This document shows positions 23,734-36,719 of a DNA stretch of 64,000 nucleotides, piece by piece. The stretch is taken from the NCBI RefSeq assembly GCF_008728515.1, contig NC_044996.1, positions 99,579,287 to 99,643,286 of the forward strand, written 5' to 3'. The stretch comes from Papio anubis. Lineage: Eukaryota > Chordata > Mammalia > Primates > Cercopithecidae. The translations under genes and the position numbers were made by a program. Within the stretch, counting starts at the first letter, position 1; every line of letters starts with the position of its first letter. The notes beneath the pieces were generated by a model. It saw only the letters and a list, made by a program, of their open reading frames with translations, did no database searches and was not told the origin of the DNA.

Positions 23734-24170
23734 GTATTTATTTATTTTATTTATTTATTTATTATTATTATTATACTTTAAGTTCTAGGGTACATGTGCA
23801 TAACGTGCAGGTTTGTTACATATGTATACTTGTGCCATGTTGGTGTGCTGCACCCATCCACTCGTCAGCACCCATCAACTCGTCATTTACATCAGGTATA
23901 ACTCCCAATGCAATCCCTCCCCCGTGCCCCCTCCCCATGATAGGCCCCTTCCCGAGTCCAAGTGATCTCATTGTTCAGTTCCCACCTATGAGTGAGAACA
24001 TGCGGTGTTTGGTTTTCTGTTCTTGTGATAGTTTGCTAAGAATGATGGTTTCCAGCTGCATCCATGTCCCTACAAAGGGCACAAACTGATCATTTTTTAT
24101 GGCTGCATAGTATTCCATGGTGTATATGTGCCACATTTTCTTAATCCAGTCTGTCACTGATGGACATTTG
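23734..24170 (-). mobile_element. 5'-truncated young L1 with 16-bp target duplication
   Basis: This is the reverse complement of an L1 3' end: a T/A-rich tail with TTTA units, the 3' UTR (ACTTTAAGTTCTAGGGTACA), then the last about 60 codons of ORF2 with an intact reading frame (23,975-24,157, minus strand). It is flanked by a perfect 16-bp duplication, TCAACCCCATATTTAT, at 23,718-23,733 and 24,171-24,186. The 3' UTR carries the duplicated GACGAGTTGATGGGTGC-type unit shared with the copies at 50,313 and 60,641. Confidence 0.95.
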
Positions 24171-24344
24171 TCAACCCCATATTTATTCTAGTTTATTCTT
24201 TCCAACATATTTAGGATAATCTAAAACATAAAGTAAAAAAAAAAAAACCCACATATATTATTAACTATAAACAATGTGGTGTGGTTATATAAATGCATCA
24301 TTTTAGTTGATTTTTCTTTCAGGCCTAATTTTTCTTTCTTGTTG

Positions 24345-24660
24345 CTTTTTGTTTTTGTTTTTGTTTTTGTTTTTATTTTGAGACAGTGTCTTGCACTGTC
24401 ACCTGGGCTGATGCGTAATGGGTGACTCGAAACTCCACCTCCCTCCTGGGTTCACGCGATTCTCCTGCCTCAGCCTCCTCGGTAGTTGATTACAGGGCGC
24501 CTGACTGCCACTCCGCCAACTTTTGTTGTTGTTGTTGTATTTTAGTAGAGATGAGGTTTCACTGTGTTGGCCAGACTGGTCTTGAACTCATGACCTCAGG
24601 ATCTGCCCGCCTCAGCCTCCCAAAGTGCTAGGATTACAGATGTGAGCCACCATGCCCGGC
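24345..24660 (-). mobile_element. Alu with (TTTTTG)n tail, rearranged middle
   Basis: The tail is a GTTTTT array (24,350-24,375). Reverse-strand Alu text follows but with small deletions (GGGCTGATGCGTAATGGGTG replaces the usual GCTGGAGTGCAGTGG block). A GTTGTT array sits in the middle linker (24,523-24,538). It ends at CACCATGCCCGGC. Confidence 0.92.
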
Positions 24661-25299
24661 TTAGACTAATTCTTAAAGGAACAGGTTAGATACATATAAA
24701 AGTTGAATTTAGTATGCTTTTGTAAGTCAGTGTAATGATTGAGACATTTTGTTTTCTTAGCTATATTTTATAATAAAATAGTTCTAGTTACTTTCTTTTA
24801 AATGGTTAATAAAGTAATAACTTGCTTTTTAAAAATATAGTATACCTATTTAAGGTAGACTATGAAGAGTAGGCTAAGGTTTTATTTTAAATTCTCTCCC
24901 CTTTCTGCCATGGAAGAGTTTAATTCCCCTGATGTGCTTATGGTATTGAAAGCCCATTGTTGGTGTTGGTATTGGAAGAAAGCTTAGTTGTTCTGCGTTT
25001 CCTAAAAGGAGAGGGAAGAAAGATTTTTAAAAGTGAAAATCCATTGATTTTTTTTTTCTTGATTAGGATTTGTGTAATATATCTGAAGTGAGACTAGAGT
25101 TCTTAAAGTTGAGAGAAACAGTAAATCTGTATACACCCAACAAAACTTTGCAGGGAACATTCAGAGTTTAGATTACCTGAAAAAAAATCTTCAAATCTTC
25201 AGACGTTTTCCAGAGGGTGTTAGTGCATGAAAATGGTACCCATGACCCCAAGAGGGTGTCCATTCACGGCATCCATTGAAGTAGTTTACTCCCTAAGAG

Positions 25300-25490
25300 G
25301 CCCAGGCTTTGGAAATCAGTAGATTTGTGCTTTAAGCTCCCTTTGCCCCTTGCTAGCTGAGTAAGCTATTCCGCCTATTTCCCTGAGCCCCAGAGTGTAG
25401 AGCATCAGAAGTAGTGCGCAGGTTTGTTGCGTGAGATAACACGAGTAAAGCACATGCTGTGGAACCTGGAGTAATGGTGCTTAACACACT
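25300..25490 (+). mobile_element. MIR element (sense)
   Basis: GGCTTTGGAAATCAGTAGAT, CTTGCTAGCTGAGTAAGCTA, TTTCCCTGAGCCCCAGAGTG and GAGTAAAGCACATGCTGTGG follow the sense order of MIR, from tRNA-related head to LINE-related tail. Confidence 0.65.
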
Positions 25491-25599
25491 TGCATTCCCT
25501 TCCAAAATCCCTTTAGGAACAGACTTCTTCAGTTTAGTCCTAAAGCCTGTAGATCCATGCTAAAGTGATATGACTTTTTTTCACATCGGATTAAGCAAA

Positions 25600-25820
25600 A
25601 CACTGATGATGGTGACTGTCGCTTATTGTGCAGTTACCATGTTCTGGACAGGCATTGTTGTAAGGGCTCTACCTGCATAGACCCATTTTTCCTCATGGCA
25701 AACTATTGGTGCAATTATCATGCCCATTTCATAGATGAACACACAGAGGCACAGGAGAGGTAAAGGAACGTACTGAGGGCCACTCATCTGTCATGGAACC
25801 AGAATCTAAATCCAAATAGA
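25600..25820 (-). mobile_element. MIR element (antisense)
   Basis: TTATTGTGCAGTTACCATGT, CCCATTTCATAGATGAACAC, CAGAGGCACAGGAGAGGTAA and GGAACCAGAATCTAAATCCA are in reverse MIR order. Head-to-head with the sense copy at 25,300. Confidence 0.75.
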
Positions 25821-28039
25821 TTGTTGCCAGTACAGATGGTAAGTACATGTACTTCTGGCAGGAAAGCAGAATAAAAGTTGACTGAACCTGAAAGTCTCGG
25901 AAATGGTCTTCTCATTCTATTCTGTAAAGTGTCACGTCTTCTAGGCCTACCTCTCTCAATATTGAAATACAAAATTAACTTTTTCTGCTTTTTATTTCAC
26001 AGATCAACGGGAACAGTCTTAGTCATTTGTGTTTCATGAGTTTTAATTAGGCCACTGCAGTCCAGGAGGGGAATTCCTTGTTTTCAGTTGATCTCATATA
26101 CTAACAAGTTTACTCATGTAACTTCCCCTATTTTTTTCTCTAATGTTTTCACTTGAAAGTGGGGGTGGGAGGGAGAAGTATGTTAGCATTTGAGTCCTCG
26201 GGATGCACTTACATCAACCTTTCTGGAAATTCCTTCTTGCTGGTATAGAACTAATACATAGAAAAATGAAATGAGTAAGAATCTGTATTTACTAATATTT
26301 TTCTTCTTTATCTCCATCTAGTTCTGGATATTTTCTGGAGGATGGGGTAAAACTTCTAGATAAAGAAGCACAGGAAGCCATCTATGTGCATAGAACCTTA
26401 TGTTTGGGTGTGGACTAAATTTTCAGAATATGGGAAAGGAATTTCACATTGAGAATTTCCTCTTTGAGATGTAGACTGAGAATTTTGACTTAGAAGATGA
26501 GGGCTGGTTATCCTAGCCCGTGGGTCCAGAGTGCTTGGAAATCTCTTAAAAAAAAAAATCCCCTGGCCTTGGACTGAGCCTGCTCTTGGGGGATTTATTA
26601 ATCATGCCTGCCTTCATTCTTTCCTTTGTTTGTTCATTCCTTCATTTGTCCATGTTCTCGCATAAGTCTTTCAACATCTACCTGCAAAGAGGTGAAAGAA
26701 ATGATGGGAGTGAGAGTCCATCGGGGGACGGGAGAGGAGTAGCAATAAACTCACTCTTTGTTCCTTTCACCTCACTGACTGAGTCTTGTATCTGATTGTT
26801 TGCCCCTTTTGAGACAACGTATATTTCACAGACAGATACTCATGAAGGTCTTTAAGCATCTTCCTTTGGGAGCCGGGTTTCTTTTTTTTAAAGTGAGAGG
26901 AGAAAATGCTTGTGAGGGAAAAACAATGCAGAGAAATGGTTTTTCTTGCTTTCTTTTTAATGTTGGCGGAAGAAGGGTTCATAGTGGGGAATGTATCAGT
27001 AAATATAATCTAAGAGCGCCCATGCTTTCAAATAATTTCCTTGTTTGAAGAATATTAAGTGCAGTGGTGTTTGCAATTAATGATCACAACCAGTTACAGA
27101 TTGCTTTGTTCTTTCTCCTGCTGCTTCACTTGCCTATGCTTTAAAAAAAAGAACATTAAGAAACAACAAAGGCCAGCACGAAGATGTCTTTAAAAATAAT
27201 TTGAAAATAGAATTTAAATTAATTTAAAGGTAAGAAGTATTGCCATGCCCTCAATCAAATTTATTATGACTTTTGGAAAATATCTCTAAGTAAATATATA
27301 GAAAATGAGGAATGAAGATAGGGGAGGACTTTTGGAATTTATACTACGATTCTTTCAAAAAATAATTACTCGTCTCCATGCTGTACTTAGGAATGCGCTT
27401 CCTTAAGACAGAGTCATTATGTTTACCTGTTATTTAAGTCTTGGTATCACCTCCTATAGTTTTTGAAAAACATCGCTCTTCAAGTTTTCTTGAATGGCAC
27501 AAACTGTACCTGTGCATTTTCTGAAACAAGTTTGACCACACCAGCAAAGACAATGAAAATGCTTTGTCTTTCAGCATGAAATGTGAAGTCTACCTTATTA
27601 GTAGGTCTATACGGCCCAAGGGAAGAAAATGTTAAAGTAGATTTAAAAACAGAAACAAAATCACTCACACTCTAAAAGGATGTCTCAGTATTTCAAGGCT
27701 CTTCTCTCTATATATATTAAAGCAAATAAGGAGGCCTCAGGACAAGTTAGGTTGATAATGACAGTGAATATCTACCTTTCTCCCCATTCCGTTTGACATC
27801 CATACTCCAAAAGACCTTCCCTTATTTTCTATGCATAGGTAGCAGGGAGATTATAGAGAAACTGTTGTTTCTCCTGCTTTCTTTTTTACTCCTGGGGGAA
27901 TGATCACTTTCCTACAGCTTTTGTCCACCTGGCCCTTGATGCGTTTGGAGTTTTGGTAAGGTGTTAACAAAAATGGTCTCAGGTGCCAACTAAGTTTCAT
28001 ATGCTTATAGCAGAACAGCAGACTAAGACACCACATGGG
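25821..28039. other. Unassigned intronic sequence
   Basis: No recognisable repeat or gene. Several short frames have no features. Confidence 0.4.
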
Positions 28040-28500
28040 AAATGTACATTTTACAAGAATATATTGCACATCTACCAGGTGCCAAACAAGAGTTCTGGGT
28101 CTGAGAATACAGCAGTGAATAAAGTCCCTGCTCACATGGAGCGGGTAGGCTGATGGGGATGGAACTCGTAAGTATCTGGCAGGTGTTAGGAAACACTGCA
28201 GAGAAAAATAAAGCTGTATCAGACAGAGAGTACCTGGGGATCAGAGGTAGAGTGACGTTAACCAGGGCTAATAGGAAGGCCTCTTTGATATTATGAGGCC
28301 AGTGAGGAGTCAGCTGTGGGAGTGTCTGGGGGAAGAGGATTCCAGGCAGAGAAAATAAAAAAGTAACTGCAATAGAGATAGGAGCAGGCTTTGTGTGTCC
28401 AAGAGACACATTGTGGCAGATCAGGTGGGACTCTGTTGGCCGCAGTAAGAAGCTGTTTGGAAGGTAGGAAATGATAACTGGAGAGAGTGAAGATGGTATT
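28040..28500 (-). mobile_element. L2 fragment
   Basis: The plus strand reads ATCTACCAGGTGCCAAACAA, GAGAATACAGCAGTGAATAA, GTCCCTGCTCACATGGAGCG, GAAAAATAAAGCTGTATCAG, AGGATTCCAGGCAGAGAAAA. This is the reverse complement of the L2 3' region. Confidence 0.75.
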
Positions 28501-31081
28501 CTGAGAGTCTAGGTGATTTATTGCAGGGATCCCGGAGAGTCGAGCCCCTTGTGCCTCATAACTGGAGTGTTTACAAGTCGTGTAAGGCCTTCTTGCAGTA
28601 AAATGCTACTTTTGTAATTTAAATTATTATGCTATGAAAATCTTAGTAAAGATAAAGTTGAACTATTTGAAGCACAATTACAGCTAAAAAGCACACAGTG
28701 GGCAATTCTTCTGTCACATCTACTCCTCAGAGAGATGTGGGGTACCTGAATGTCTAGCTGTGGAACGTTTTGATTTGATTTAAATTTGCCAAAAACTCAT
28801 CTTCCATAAGGCACATCTTTGCTGATTTTTGCACTCAGTAACAAGCAGTTTAGAATTTTGAACTGAAGGGATTTAAATCCATGTTTAAAACGCTTTTATT
28901 TTAAAATAATTCTTAGTTTTATGTTCAGTCAGATGATAAGCTCCCTCTTATGTTTGGTACAGGTTAGGAAGTCTTGTTATATAGCACTTATTTTACAATT
29001 GCCGGTACAAAGAGAGTGTGGAAAAATAAAGGCAATTGGCCAGGTGGGAAGGGTAAAAATTTTTATGTACCTTTTCTCTTTTAAAGTTGTGTTAAATACA
29101 TTTTTGTAATTTCTTAAAGGTAAAATTGATTGCCGTAAATTGATTGCAGCCCCCTGTCATTACTTCACTATTATACTCTGATACTAAATGCCCTATGTTT
29201 TGTATAAGGAAATGGGCAAGTTCTGTCATCTGGGAGTTTACATGTTAAGAGACATTGCAAGGGTGAGAACAGACATAAAATGTATATGTAATTATATCAC
29301 AACATACAGGGCTTAGAAAGGGACTTGATAGCCTTTTATAGGTGTCGGTCCAGGTTTATCTTACCTGGAATACTGCCTGAGACTCTATACCTAATTCTTA
29401 TTGCATAGCCTGACTTTCTATTAGTCAATGATACATTTGGGTTGGGTTAACCCTCATATTCTTTTAGCAAGGGACCCACCTGCAGAAAAGAGTTATTGGT
29501 TTTGTCATTTATAGTTTAGTTCAACAAGACCGGATTTCCTCACTGCCTTTGGCTGAAACTGACTGACTAAATCAGTTTCACTTGTGGGGTAGAGAAATGA
29601 GTAATTTGGGAACATAGAGTGTTGTGTGGAGGAGAGCTTAGTTTGCTCCTTTTCATCCTCCCCTTGGGTAAGAAGTCTGCATTGAGAGAGGGAGAAAGAT
29701 TTGGGACATCATGGGGAAACTGACCTCCTTGGGTGAGCCACATTGGGAATTAAGAGAAAGATGTAAAAATGGACCAGAAGAGGATGTAGGGAAGCCCCAG
29801 GGCAGCCAGAGAATTTCTGATCCTAAGCTCAAGTGTCAGCCTCAGTTCTTCCTAGCATCTTGGACATGCTGTCCCTTCTGGCTTATCTCCTGCCAGACAA
29901 GGGGCATACTCCTGACTTACTGAGCATCCCGTCTCAGAGGAGCTAGGAGGACAAGAAATTCAGGAATGGACTTTCAAGACAACGTCTCCCCCAAGTCATC
30001 TGCATACATTTGTCTACTGAATCTACTTTCTAAGGGTAGGTTAATGTCTAAGAGATAGACATTAAGTTTCTTTTTCTACCAGCCTCTGACCCCTTGCTTT
30101 GAGGAGAACAGATGTGTTGTCTATGAAGTGGTGAGTTCTGTTTGGTCCTTCCTCTAAGATTGGTCACAGTCTTGATTTTCTGGGGCTCAAGCCATTTTGC
30201 CCCATGTGCTCTGGGATTTCCCCTGGTTGTCCCCCCATATAAGTAGACAACTTGCTGTCTGTGTTCTAAGACCTTCATATTTTTCCCTTTGACTTAAGTC
30301 TGTTCTGGAACAATTGTGTGGTGGCTGGGCACTGCAAAATGAGTCAGTTCCTGCAGTTCGGTTACAAGTTCTCAAAAAGTATTTCAGAATGTGGATGTGG
30401 TCAGCAGAGTCATTTTCCAGACATCTAAAAGGAAACCCACATCAACTGTAACAATTGAACTAAGAGCCGATGGCTCTACACAACAGAACAGGGCCTGCTT
30501 TTCCTCAAAGCCTGTAGGTGCCCTCAAATCTAGCATTCTCTATGGATCGGAAAGGAGAATTCATCTTCATGCTTGTAGATCACATTTTATCTGTTACTGT
30601 TGACACAAAAAAATGCGATAGAGGTTTTGGCCTTCATCACCTTTTGAATGTGGGCACAAATTTGACATAAGAAATAATTAGTAAAATGGAATCTATGGGA
30701 TTAGAGTATACTTAGTACAAAGTGTGAAATGTGGCTTAGGGATAGACGCTTAGGTAATTGAGCTAATGCACGAAGGAGAGGTTAAGATGGTTTTGGTACC
30801 AATAGAGTACATCGAAATATGCTTATTTGGTTTACTAATAGTCTGAACCTGTGCAGACTTAGCAGCAATACTGATAAAATATCATTAAATCCTTTTCAAG
30901 CTTTAAAAGAAGTTCAAATTTGTCATAACATTTGGAGAATATTTTCACTCCACACAAGTTTTGGAAAATAATCTTTGTGAATTTTTTTATCCTTTTGGGT
31001 ATCATGAATTGTAAAATTTTGTTGCAGTTCTCAGTTACCAGTCTTGCTCCACTCCGTAAAACTGATGGCATTTTCAATAAT
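28501..31081. other. Unassigned intronic sequence
   Basis: No recognisable repeat or gene is seen over about 2.6 kb. Confidence 0.4.
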
Positions 31082-31850
31082 AATAAAACAAAATTAAAAA
31101 ATGAGTAAACGATTTGAACAGACACTTCACCACAGAATATACGCAAATGGCTGATAAGCACAAGAAAAAATCTTCAATGTCATTAGTCATTAGGGAAACA
31201 CAAGTCAAAACCACAGTGAGGTACTGCTACACACCTATCTGAATGGCTAAAATTTAAGAAGCCAGCCTTGCCAACTGTTGGTGAGGATGTGTAGGATTTA
31301 AAACTCTCATGTAAAATGATACAAACATGTCAAACGTACACCTATCATACGATTCAGCTGTTTTCACTCCCAGAGAAAAGAAAGTATGTGCTCACCTGAA
31401 GACTCGTACATGAATCTGCATAGTAGTTTTATTAGTAATAGCTAAAAGCTGGAAACAATCCTAATGTCTATCAACAGGTAAATGGATAAACAAATTGTGG
31501 TGTATCTGTATGATTGATACTACTCAATAAGAAGAAGGAATGAACTATTGATACCTTCAATAACATGGACGACCCTAACACATGAGAATCGTATGGTATG
31601 ATTCCATGTATACAAAATTCTGGAAAATGTGAAAGCAGATCAGTGGTTACCTGGGGTAGGGGAGATGTGGGTGGCAAGAAAAAGGGGTTACAAAAAGGCC
31701 CGAGAAAACGTTCAGGCCGGTGGATAATTTCTCTGTCTTGTGTTGATGGTTTCATGGGTGTATATATGTCAAAACTTACCGTTTATACAATTTAAATATG
31801 TACAGTTTATCATATGTCAGTTATTCCTTAATTCTTAAAAAAACTTAAAA
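31082..31850 (+). mobile_element. L1M 3' end (ORF2 end plus UTR)
   Basis: Sense L1 text: GATTTGAACAGACACTTCAC, CCACAGTGAGGTACTGCTAC, AGCTGGAAACAATCCTAATG, ATCAACAGGTAAATGGATAA, GTGAAAGCAGATCAGTGGTT and the A-rich end near 31,840. Many indels; the frame is not open. One of few plus-strand LINEs in the window. Confidence 0.85.
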
Positions 31851-32294
31851 TAAGAAATCATTGTTATAATAGATGGAAGGCTTCAAAATGCCCTAATTTA
31901 GCAAAATCAGCATTTATTGGGGGGTCGGGGGAACCTGATAGAGTTTTAATGGTTTGAGGACAGAAATACAACCTTCTAGTAGAGATGAGAAACCAAAGTT
32001 AAACAGTGAACATAATAAATGGGATCTCTTTAGTCCCTTTTGTTTACAAAGCATTTGAACAAGTGGTTCAGGAAGTATCTTTTCCAGCATGGTGGTTCCA
32101 GCTGCCTGCCTGACTTCTAAGCATTAGCACTTAAACAAAGCTACTGTAGCAGTCTACCGTGCAATGTGGCTAAGACACCCGAAGCTGCTGTGTTGAGATT
32201 GCAAAGATAAGACATGAAAATCCCCACTTTCAGATTCTATCATTGTTAGAGAAATAAATCTCTCATATTTACACAGTGCATGAAACTTTATGTA

Positions 32295-32495
32295 TTTCCA
32301 GCTGTATTGAGGTATAATTGACAAATAAATTGTATATATTCACAGTGTACAATATGATGTTTTGGTATATGTATACATTGTGAAATGATTACCACAATCA
32401 AGTTAATTAGCATATGCATCACCTCACAGTTGTCTTTTGTGGTGAGATCGTTTTAAGATTTTCTCTCTTAGCAAATTTCAGGTATATGATATAGA
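32295..32495 (-). mobile_element. L1M/L1PB 3' UTR fragment
   Basis: The plus strand reads AGCTGTATTGAGGTATAATT, TTTGGTATATGTATACATTG, AAATGATTACCACAATCAAG and ATATGCATCACCTCACAGTT. This is the reverse complement of the L1 3' terminus, including its AATAAAGCTG-like end. Confidence 0.85.
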
Positions 32496-32504
32496 ATTAT
32501 TAAG

Positions 32505-32697
32505 TCTAAAGTACTTTCATAAACCTCATCCTGTGAAATCCTTTCAATGGTCCTATTACAGGTAGGGTCAGTATTATCCTCGTTTGCTTTGGCAGCAAAC
32601 GGAGACCCAGAGAAGTCAAGCTACTTGGCCAGGAATACAGAGCCCCCATCTTCTTGCTCAGAAATCACCATTCTAACTACTATACTTTGCTTCTTCC
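32505..32697 (-). mobile_element. MIR element
   Basis: GTACTTTCATAAACCTCATC, GGGTCAGTATTATCCTCGTT, AACGGAGACCCAGAGAAGTC and AAGCTACTTGGCCAGGAATA are in reverse MIR order. Confidence 0.7.
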
Positions 32698-32799
32698 TCA
32701 AACTCTTGTCGTTGAGTGTTTGGCTAAGACTCTTCGCTCACCAATTTGTCAGGTAGTTTTTAGAGTCCCTTTTTAAAAATATGAGATGTTCAAGATGAT

Positions 32800-32960
32800 A
32801 ATTCCCTCTAATCCTCTGTTTCCCCATTTCTAAATGGGTAATAACACAGCCACCAGCTTCCCAAGTTTGTCATAAGGATCAAAGAGTCTTTGACCCTTAC
32901 ACGTGGAAGAGCCATGGAAAGTGGGCAGCTCTGTGTACCCAGTGGGTGTTGATGTTATTG
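32800..32960 (+). mobile_element. MIR fragment
   Basis: TCCTCTGTTTCCCCATTTCT, AAATGGGTAATAACACAGCC and GTTTGTCATAAGGATCAAAG follow the sense MIR core. Opposite orientation to the neighbour at 32,505. Confidence 0.6.
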
Positions 32961-33489
32961 TGTGACTGCCCTCTTTGTTCCTGGGTTACTGATGACACAG
33001 TACTGAGTGACTTTCCAAACCCAACAGGGAGACATAGCACTTTAATTCCATTAGTTGCCCTATAGCTTCCTTCAGAGTTGGAAAGTTGCACAATAAGAAA
33101 TTCTACGTACTGGATTATTTTAAGTTCTTTAAAGGACACTAAACCATCATTAGTTGGGTCCCAGAGACTCACCAAACAGAGCCAAGAGGCAGATGCCATT
33201 GAGGTTTACTTAGCTAACAAGATTGACCCATGTCTGGCATCCTCCTTTTCTCCTTGGTTGTGTTGCCTGTACATCTCTCCTCATTCTTCATCACTTTCGT
33301 TGGTCTTCTCTCTTCACTAGCCCTCTAACACACTTTAGAAACATTTTTTTTTAAATAACCTATTTGATGTATTGGCAAAATGAGCAATTTTCCTGAGAGT
33401 TTTCTGTCTGTCCCCATGGCACTTCCTTTTTTTTTTCCTTTTTTTCTTTTTTCATATATTGATTTCTTTGAAATTAAATTAAAGTTTTT

Positions 33490-33992
33490 AAAATTTCTGT
33501 TGCTTTAAGGGGAACAATTGGTGTTTGGTTACATGAGTAAGTTTTTCAGTGGTGATTTGTGAGATTTGGGTGTACCCATCACCCGAGCAGTATACACTGT
33601 ACCCAATTTGTAGTTTTTTTTTTTTTTTTTGAGGCAAGTCTCATTCTGTCACCCAGGCTGGAGTGCAGTGGCGCAATCTCGGTTCACTGCAAGCTCCGTC
33701 TCCTGGGTTCACGCCATTCTCCTGCCTCAGCCTCCCGAGTAGCTGGGACTACAGGCACCCGCCACCACACCCGGCTAATGTTTTGTATTTTTAGTAGAGA
33801 CGGGGTTTCACCGTGTTAGCCAGGATGGTCTCGATCTCCTGACCTTGTGATCCGCCTGCCTCGGCCTCCCAAAGTGCTGGGATTACAGGCGTGAGCTACT
33901 GTGCCCGGCCCCAGTTTGTAGTATTTTATCCCTCACCCGCCTCCCACCCTTTCCCCGAAGTCCCCAAAATCCATTGTATCATTCTGGCACCT
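33490..33992 (-). mobile_element. L1P 3' UTR fragment interrupted by an Alu
   Basis: Two halves, 33,490-33,613 and 33,911-33,992, join into one reverse-strand L1P 3' UTR block: TTTGGTTACATGAGTAAGTT, CACCCGAGCAGTATACACTG, then CCCTCACCCGCCTCCCACCC and CCCAAAATCCATTGTATCAT. The Alu at 33,614 sits between them. Confidence 0.85.
33614..33910 (-). mobile_element. AluY-type element inserted in L1P
   Basis: A 17-nt T run, then reverse-strand full-length Alu ending GTGCCCGGCC. It is flanked by CCCAATTTGTAG (33,602-33,613) and CCCAGTTTGTAG (33,910-33,921), a 12-bp target duplication with one mismatch. Its bases (GGGTTCACGCCATTC, CACCACACCCGGCTAA) are those of the common primate AluY/Sc rather than the monkey-type copies. 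Confidence 0.94.
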
Positions 33993-34700
33993 CTAAAACC
34001 AGACATGATTTGTTTTCTTGACTGCAGCTTGAGAGTTCCAGTTTCTAACTCTAATGGATTTTAATCTTAGAAAATCAGGGGATATAATCATATGGGAGTG
34101 CAAAGAGTGTAAAATTTTGCTAAGGATGACAGTCAAAGGGAGCCCTATTTTTTTGTTTGGTTTTTCATCAAATCCTTTAATTTATTCCATCCCTAATTCC
34201 GTGGTCCTCCATGGCTTTCACAGGGGCAGCTGTGAAGAAAAGTAGTCATGTATCTGATGACTCTCTCCCGTCGGTATCAGGGTTGCATTTACTATTACTG
34301 ATTCCAGTAATAGGATGAATTTGATCTCTCAGCATGAAAAGAATGACCATATTAGGGATTTGTTTGTTCTTCAGAATACAGAAAGTTTGATAACCAGAGT
34401 AGGACTTACTGGAGAGAGAATGTCAGAATGAATAGAGACAGTCTGGGAGAAATTTCAACGGGCTCAGTGCTGTTACCTACCAGCTAGAAATGGGAAGCAA
34501 GAGGATAAATGTGAGGTTGGGGGCGCTGAGTCAGGAAGAAGATCAGGCAATTCTGGAGCTAGGTAAATTGGGATCATTCCTGGCTTGTCACATCTCCATG
34601 GGACGTTTAGACTATCCACGGGCTGGATACCTTAGGAAAGTTTCTTCTGGCTCTCGGGCTCACTACTCTTTCAGCATTGCCAATTTACATCTAGTGTGTT

Positions 34701-34753
34701 CTTGTTAGAAGCTGAAGGCTCCTCTTCATGTACTTGTTAGAAGCTGAAGGCTC
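34701..34753. repeat. 32-bp tandem duplication
   Basis: CTTGTTAGAAGCTGAAGGCT plus C occurs at 34,701-34,721 and again at 34,733-34,753, period 32. The intervening part (CTCTTCATGTA) has a counterpart after copy 2 only for its first bases. Confidence 0.85.
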
Positions 34754-34873
34754 TTCATTTTTGAGCTCCTTATGCCCTGTCATTTTGTCTGTATGTGAGG
34801 GTTTTGCTATTCCTTTTTGAGTGAAAACTACTCCCATAGCACATTGCCATTCACACTCCACTGGGTCTCCCCT

Positions 34874-34908
34874 ACACACACACGCACACACACACACACA
34901 CACACACC
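34874..34908. repeat. (AC)n microsatellite
   Basis: About 17 AC units with one internal G (ACGCAC). Confidence 0.93.
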
Positions 34909-36058
34909 CCATTCTCTTGTCCTCCCTGAGCCAGTCCTTTCAAGGTTATATCATCCTTTAGTGCCAAGCACCTCCCCTGACCTCTTTCTTCACTCATAGA
35001 AAGAGGAACCAGATTTCCCCTGTGTGACTTACCATCAATACAAACAGCAGTTTTGTTTCTGTTATTTCCCCTTTCAACCTAGTGATAAAGTTTGCTGCTG
35101 CTGCTCTCCCCACCCCGCACAGGAAGAAAGACTTCCTTCCTTCATCTCTTGACTTTGCCCAGGCCTATGAATAATCTTCGCTTTGTCATGGACTCCGGAT
35201 GCTCACCTTTTCTAACATTTTTTTAAAACCCCCAAGAGTTACTCCTCGGCCTCCTTCCCTTCCCCACCTTCTGGTTTTCTCTACCTGGTAAACTTCCTAT
35301 ATTCTACCCAGTTAATAGTGGGCACCCATGAAGTTCATGCCTCATTGATGAGTATCTGGGCGTTGGGCTTCCCTGTGTCCATTTTCTCTTCTGGTATATT
35401 GACTGACGTCTCTCTCCCTGGCTCTTTCACACTTGCAGTGGTGCTCCCTCTTCAATATCCTGCTTCCTTTTTACATTCCAGACTGTCATGTTGTAGACCA
35501 TCTCCAATTATAAGCTGAGTGTTTGATATTTTGCCATTTTCCTCTTTGTTAGTGTTTTGAATCCTAATTTTGAATCTGATTTTTAATTATATTGATGGTG
35601 TTTCTCTAAATACTTATATTTTGCGCTATAGAACTGTCCATACAGTGTCAAAAAACCTTCCGCTGTCAGCACAAATACAGTCCAGCATCAACCAATAAGG
35701 AGAGAAGAAGGGGTAGAAGGATGCTACTGTGATATTATCAAGGCTTTGCATGGTCCTTGGGGTGTACTGAGTTATTTCCACCAAAACAGTTGAGGTTTCC
35801 TTACTACCTGTTGAAGAACTGATCACACGTCCACTATGTGGCAGCCACTCTGGGAGCACATACTTGACTTGTAGGTTAGGTCTTTATACTGTAGTCTTTC
35901 TTCATTATCTGGAAGTTTGAAAATATATATTTCCCCTCTTTCCCTTCGTTTAACACATTTTAGAACATTCTTTCTTTAAAAACCTTAATTAGCATTCCTA
36001 TTTTCTCTTTGTTACACAAGTAGAATCCATGTTTTCATCCTGTTCCTCTTGGCTGAAG
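34909..36058. other. Unassigned intronic sequence
   Basis: Pyrimidine-rich text at 35,100-35,520 is reminiscent of L2 but shows no diagnostic block. No gene is seen. Confidence 0.35.
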
Positions 36059-36089
<31 letters not shown>

Positions 36090-36090
36090 G
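36059..36090. repeat. (GT)n microsatellite
   Basis: About 14 uninterrupted GT units between GAAGTT and TGTAGC. Confidence 0.93.
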
Positions 36091-36663
36091 TAGCTGATAC
36101 GTCAACAGATGGCATCTGTGGGAAATACATTTAGCCCTTCATCATTTAAAAATCATTTTTATTAGTCCTTCCAAATCTTCACACTTCTCCTGTTAACTAT
36201 CTTCCCTTCTCTTCCATTGTGGTGTGAGCTATTTATATAAGCCACCTAATGTTAAAAGTCCACATACTGTCATAGAACTCATAATAATTGGTACCTAATG
36301 CGGTTAAGCTTCTGATAACCGTCATAAGCAAAAGAAACTGTATATATGGATGTTCTCTTTCTGGTCTTCCCTCATTACTTGTTCATTTGTCTTAGTTTTA
36401 TCATTTTCCTGGAGTAGATTTTATTTCCCTGAGGACCCTTCTGTGCTACAAACCTGTGATTGTACACAAACACACTCTAAGACAGTGCTTTCACTAGTCC
36501 ATACTTCTGTTAAAAGGAACATACACTCCTTTACAAATAGCATGATCTTATAAGCACCCACAAATCTTACAGAAAGCTACCATAAAACTAAGAGAAAAAG
36601 CAAGAAATGTTTAAAGGATGAAGAAATACAAGAGTTTCCCTGAGTAGAGATAGTCTCCCACTA

Positions 36664-36702
36664 TGTGTGTGTGTGTGTGTGTGTTGTTGTTGTTGTTATT
36701 TT
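36664..36702. repeat. (GT)n-(TTG)n compound microsatellite
   Basis: About ten GT units pass directly into four GTT units. Confidence 0.9.
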
Positions 36703-36719
36703 TTGAAATGTATCAGTAT

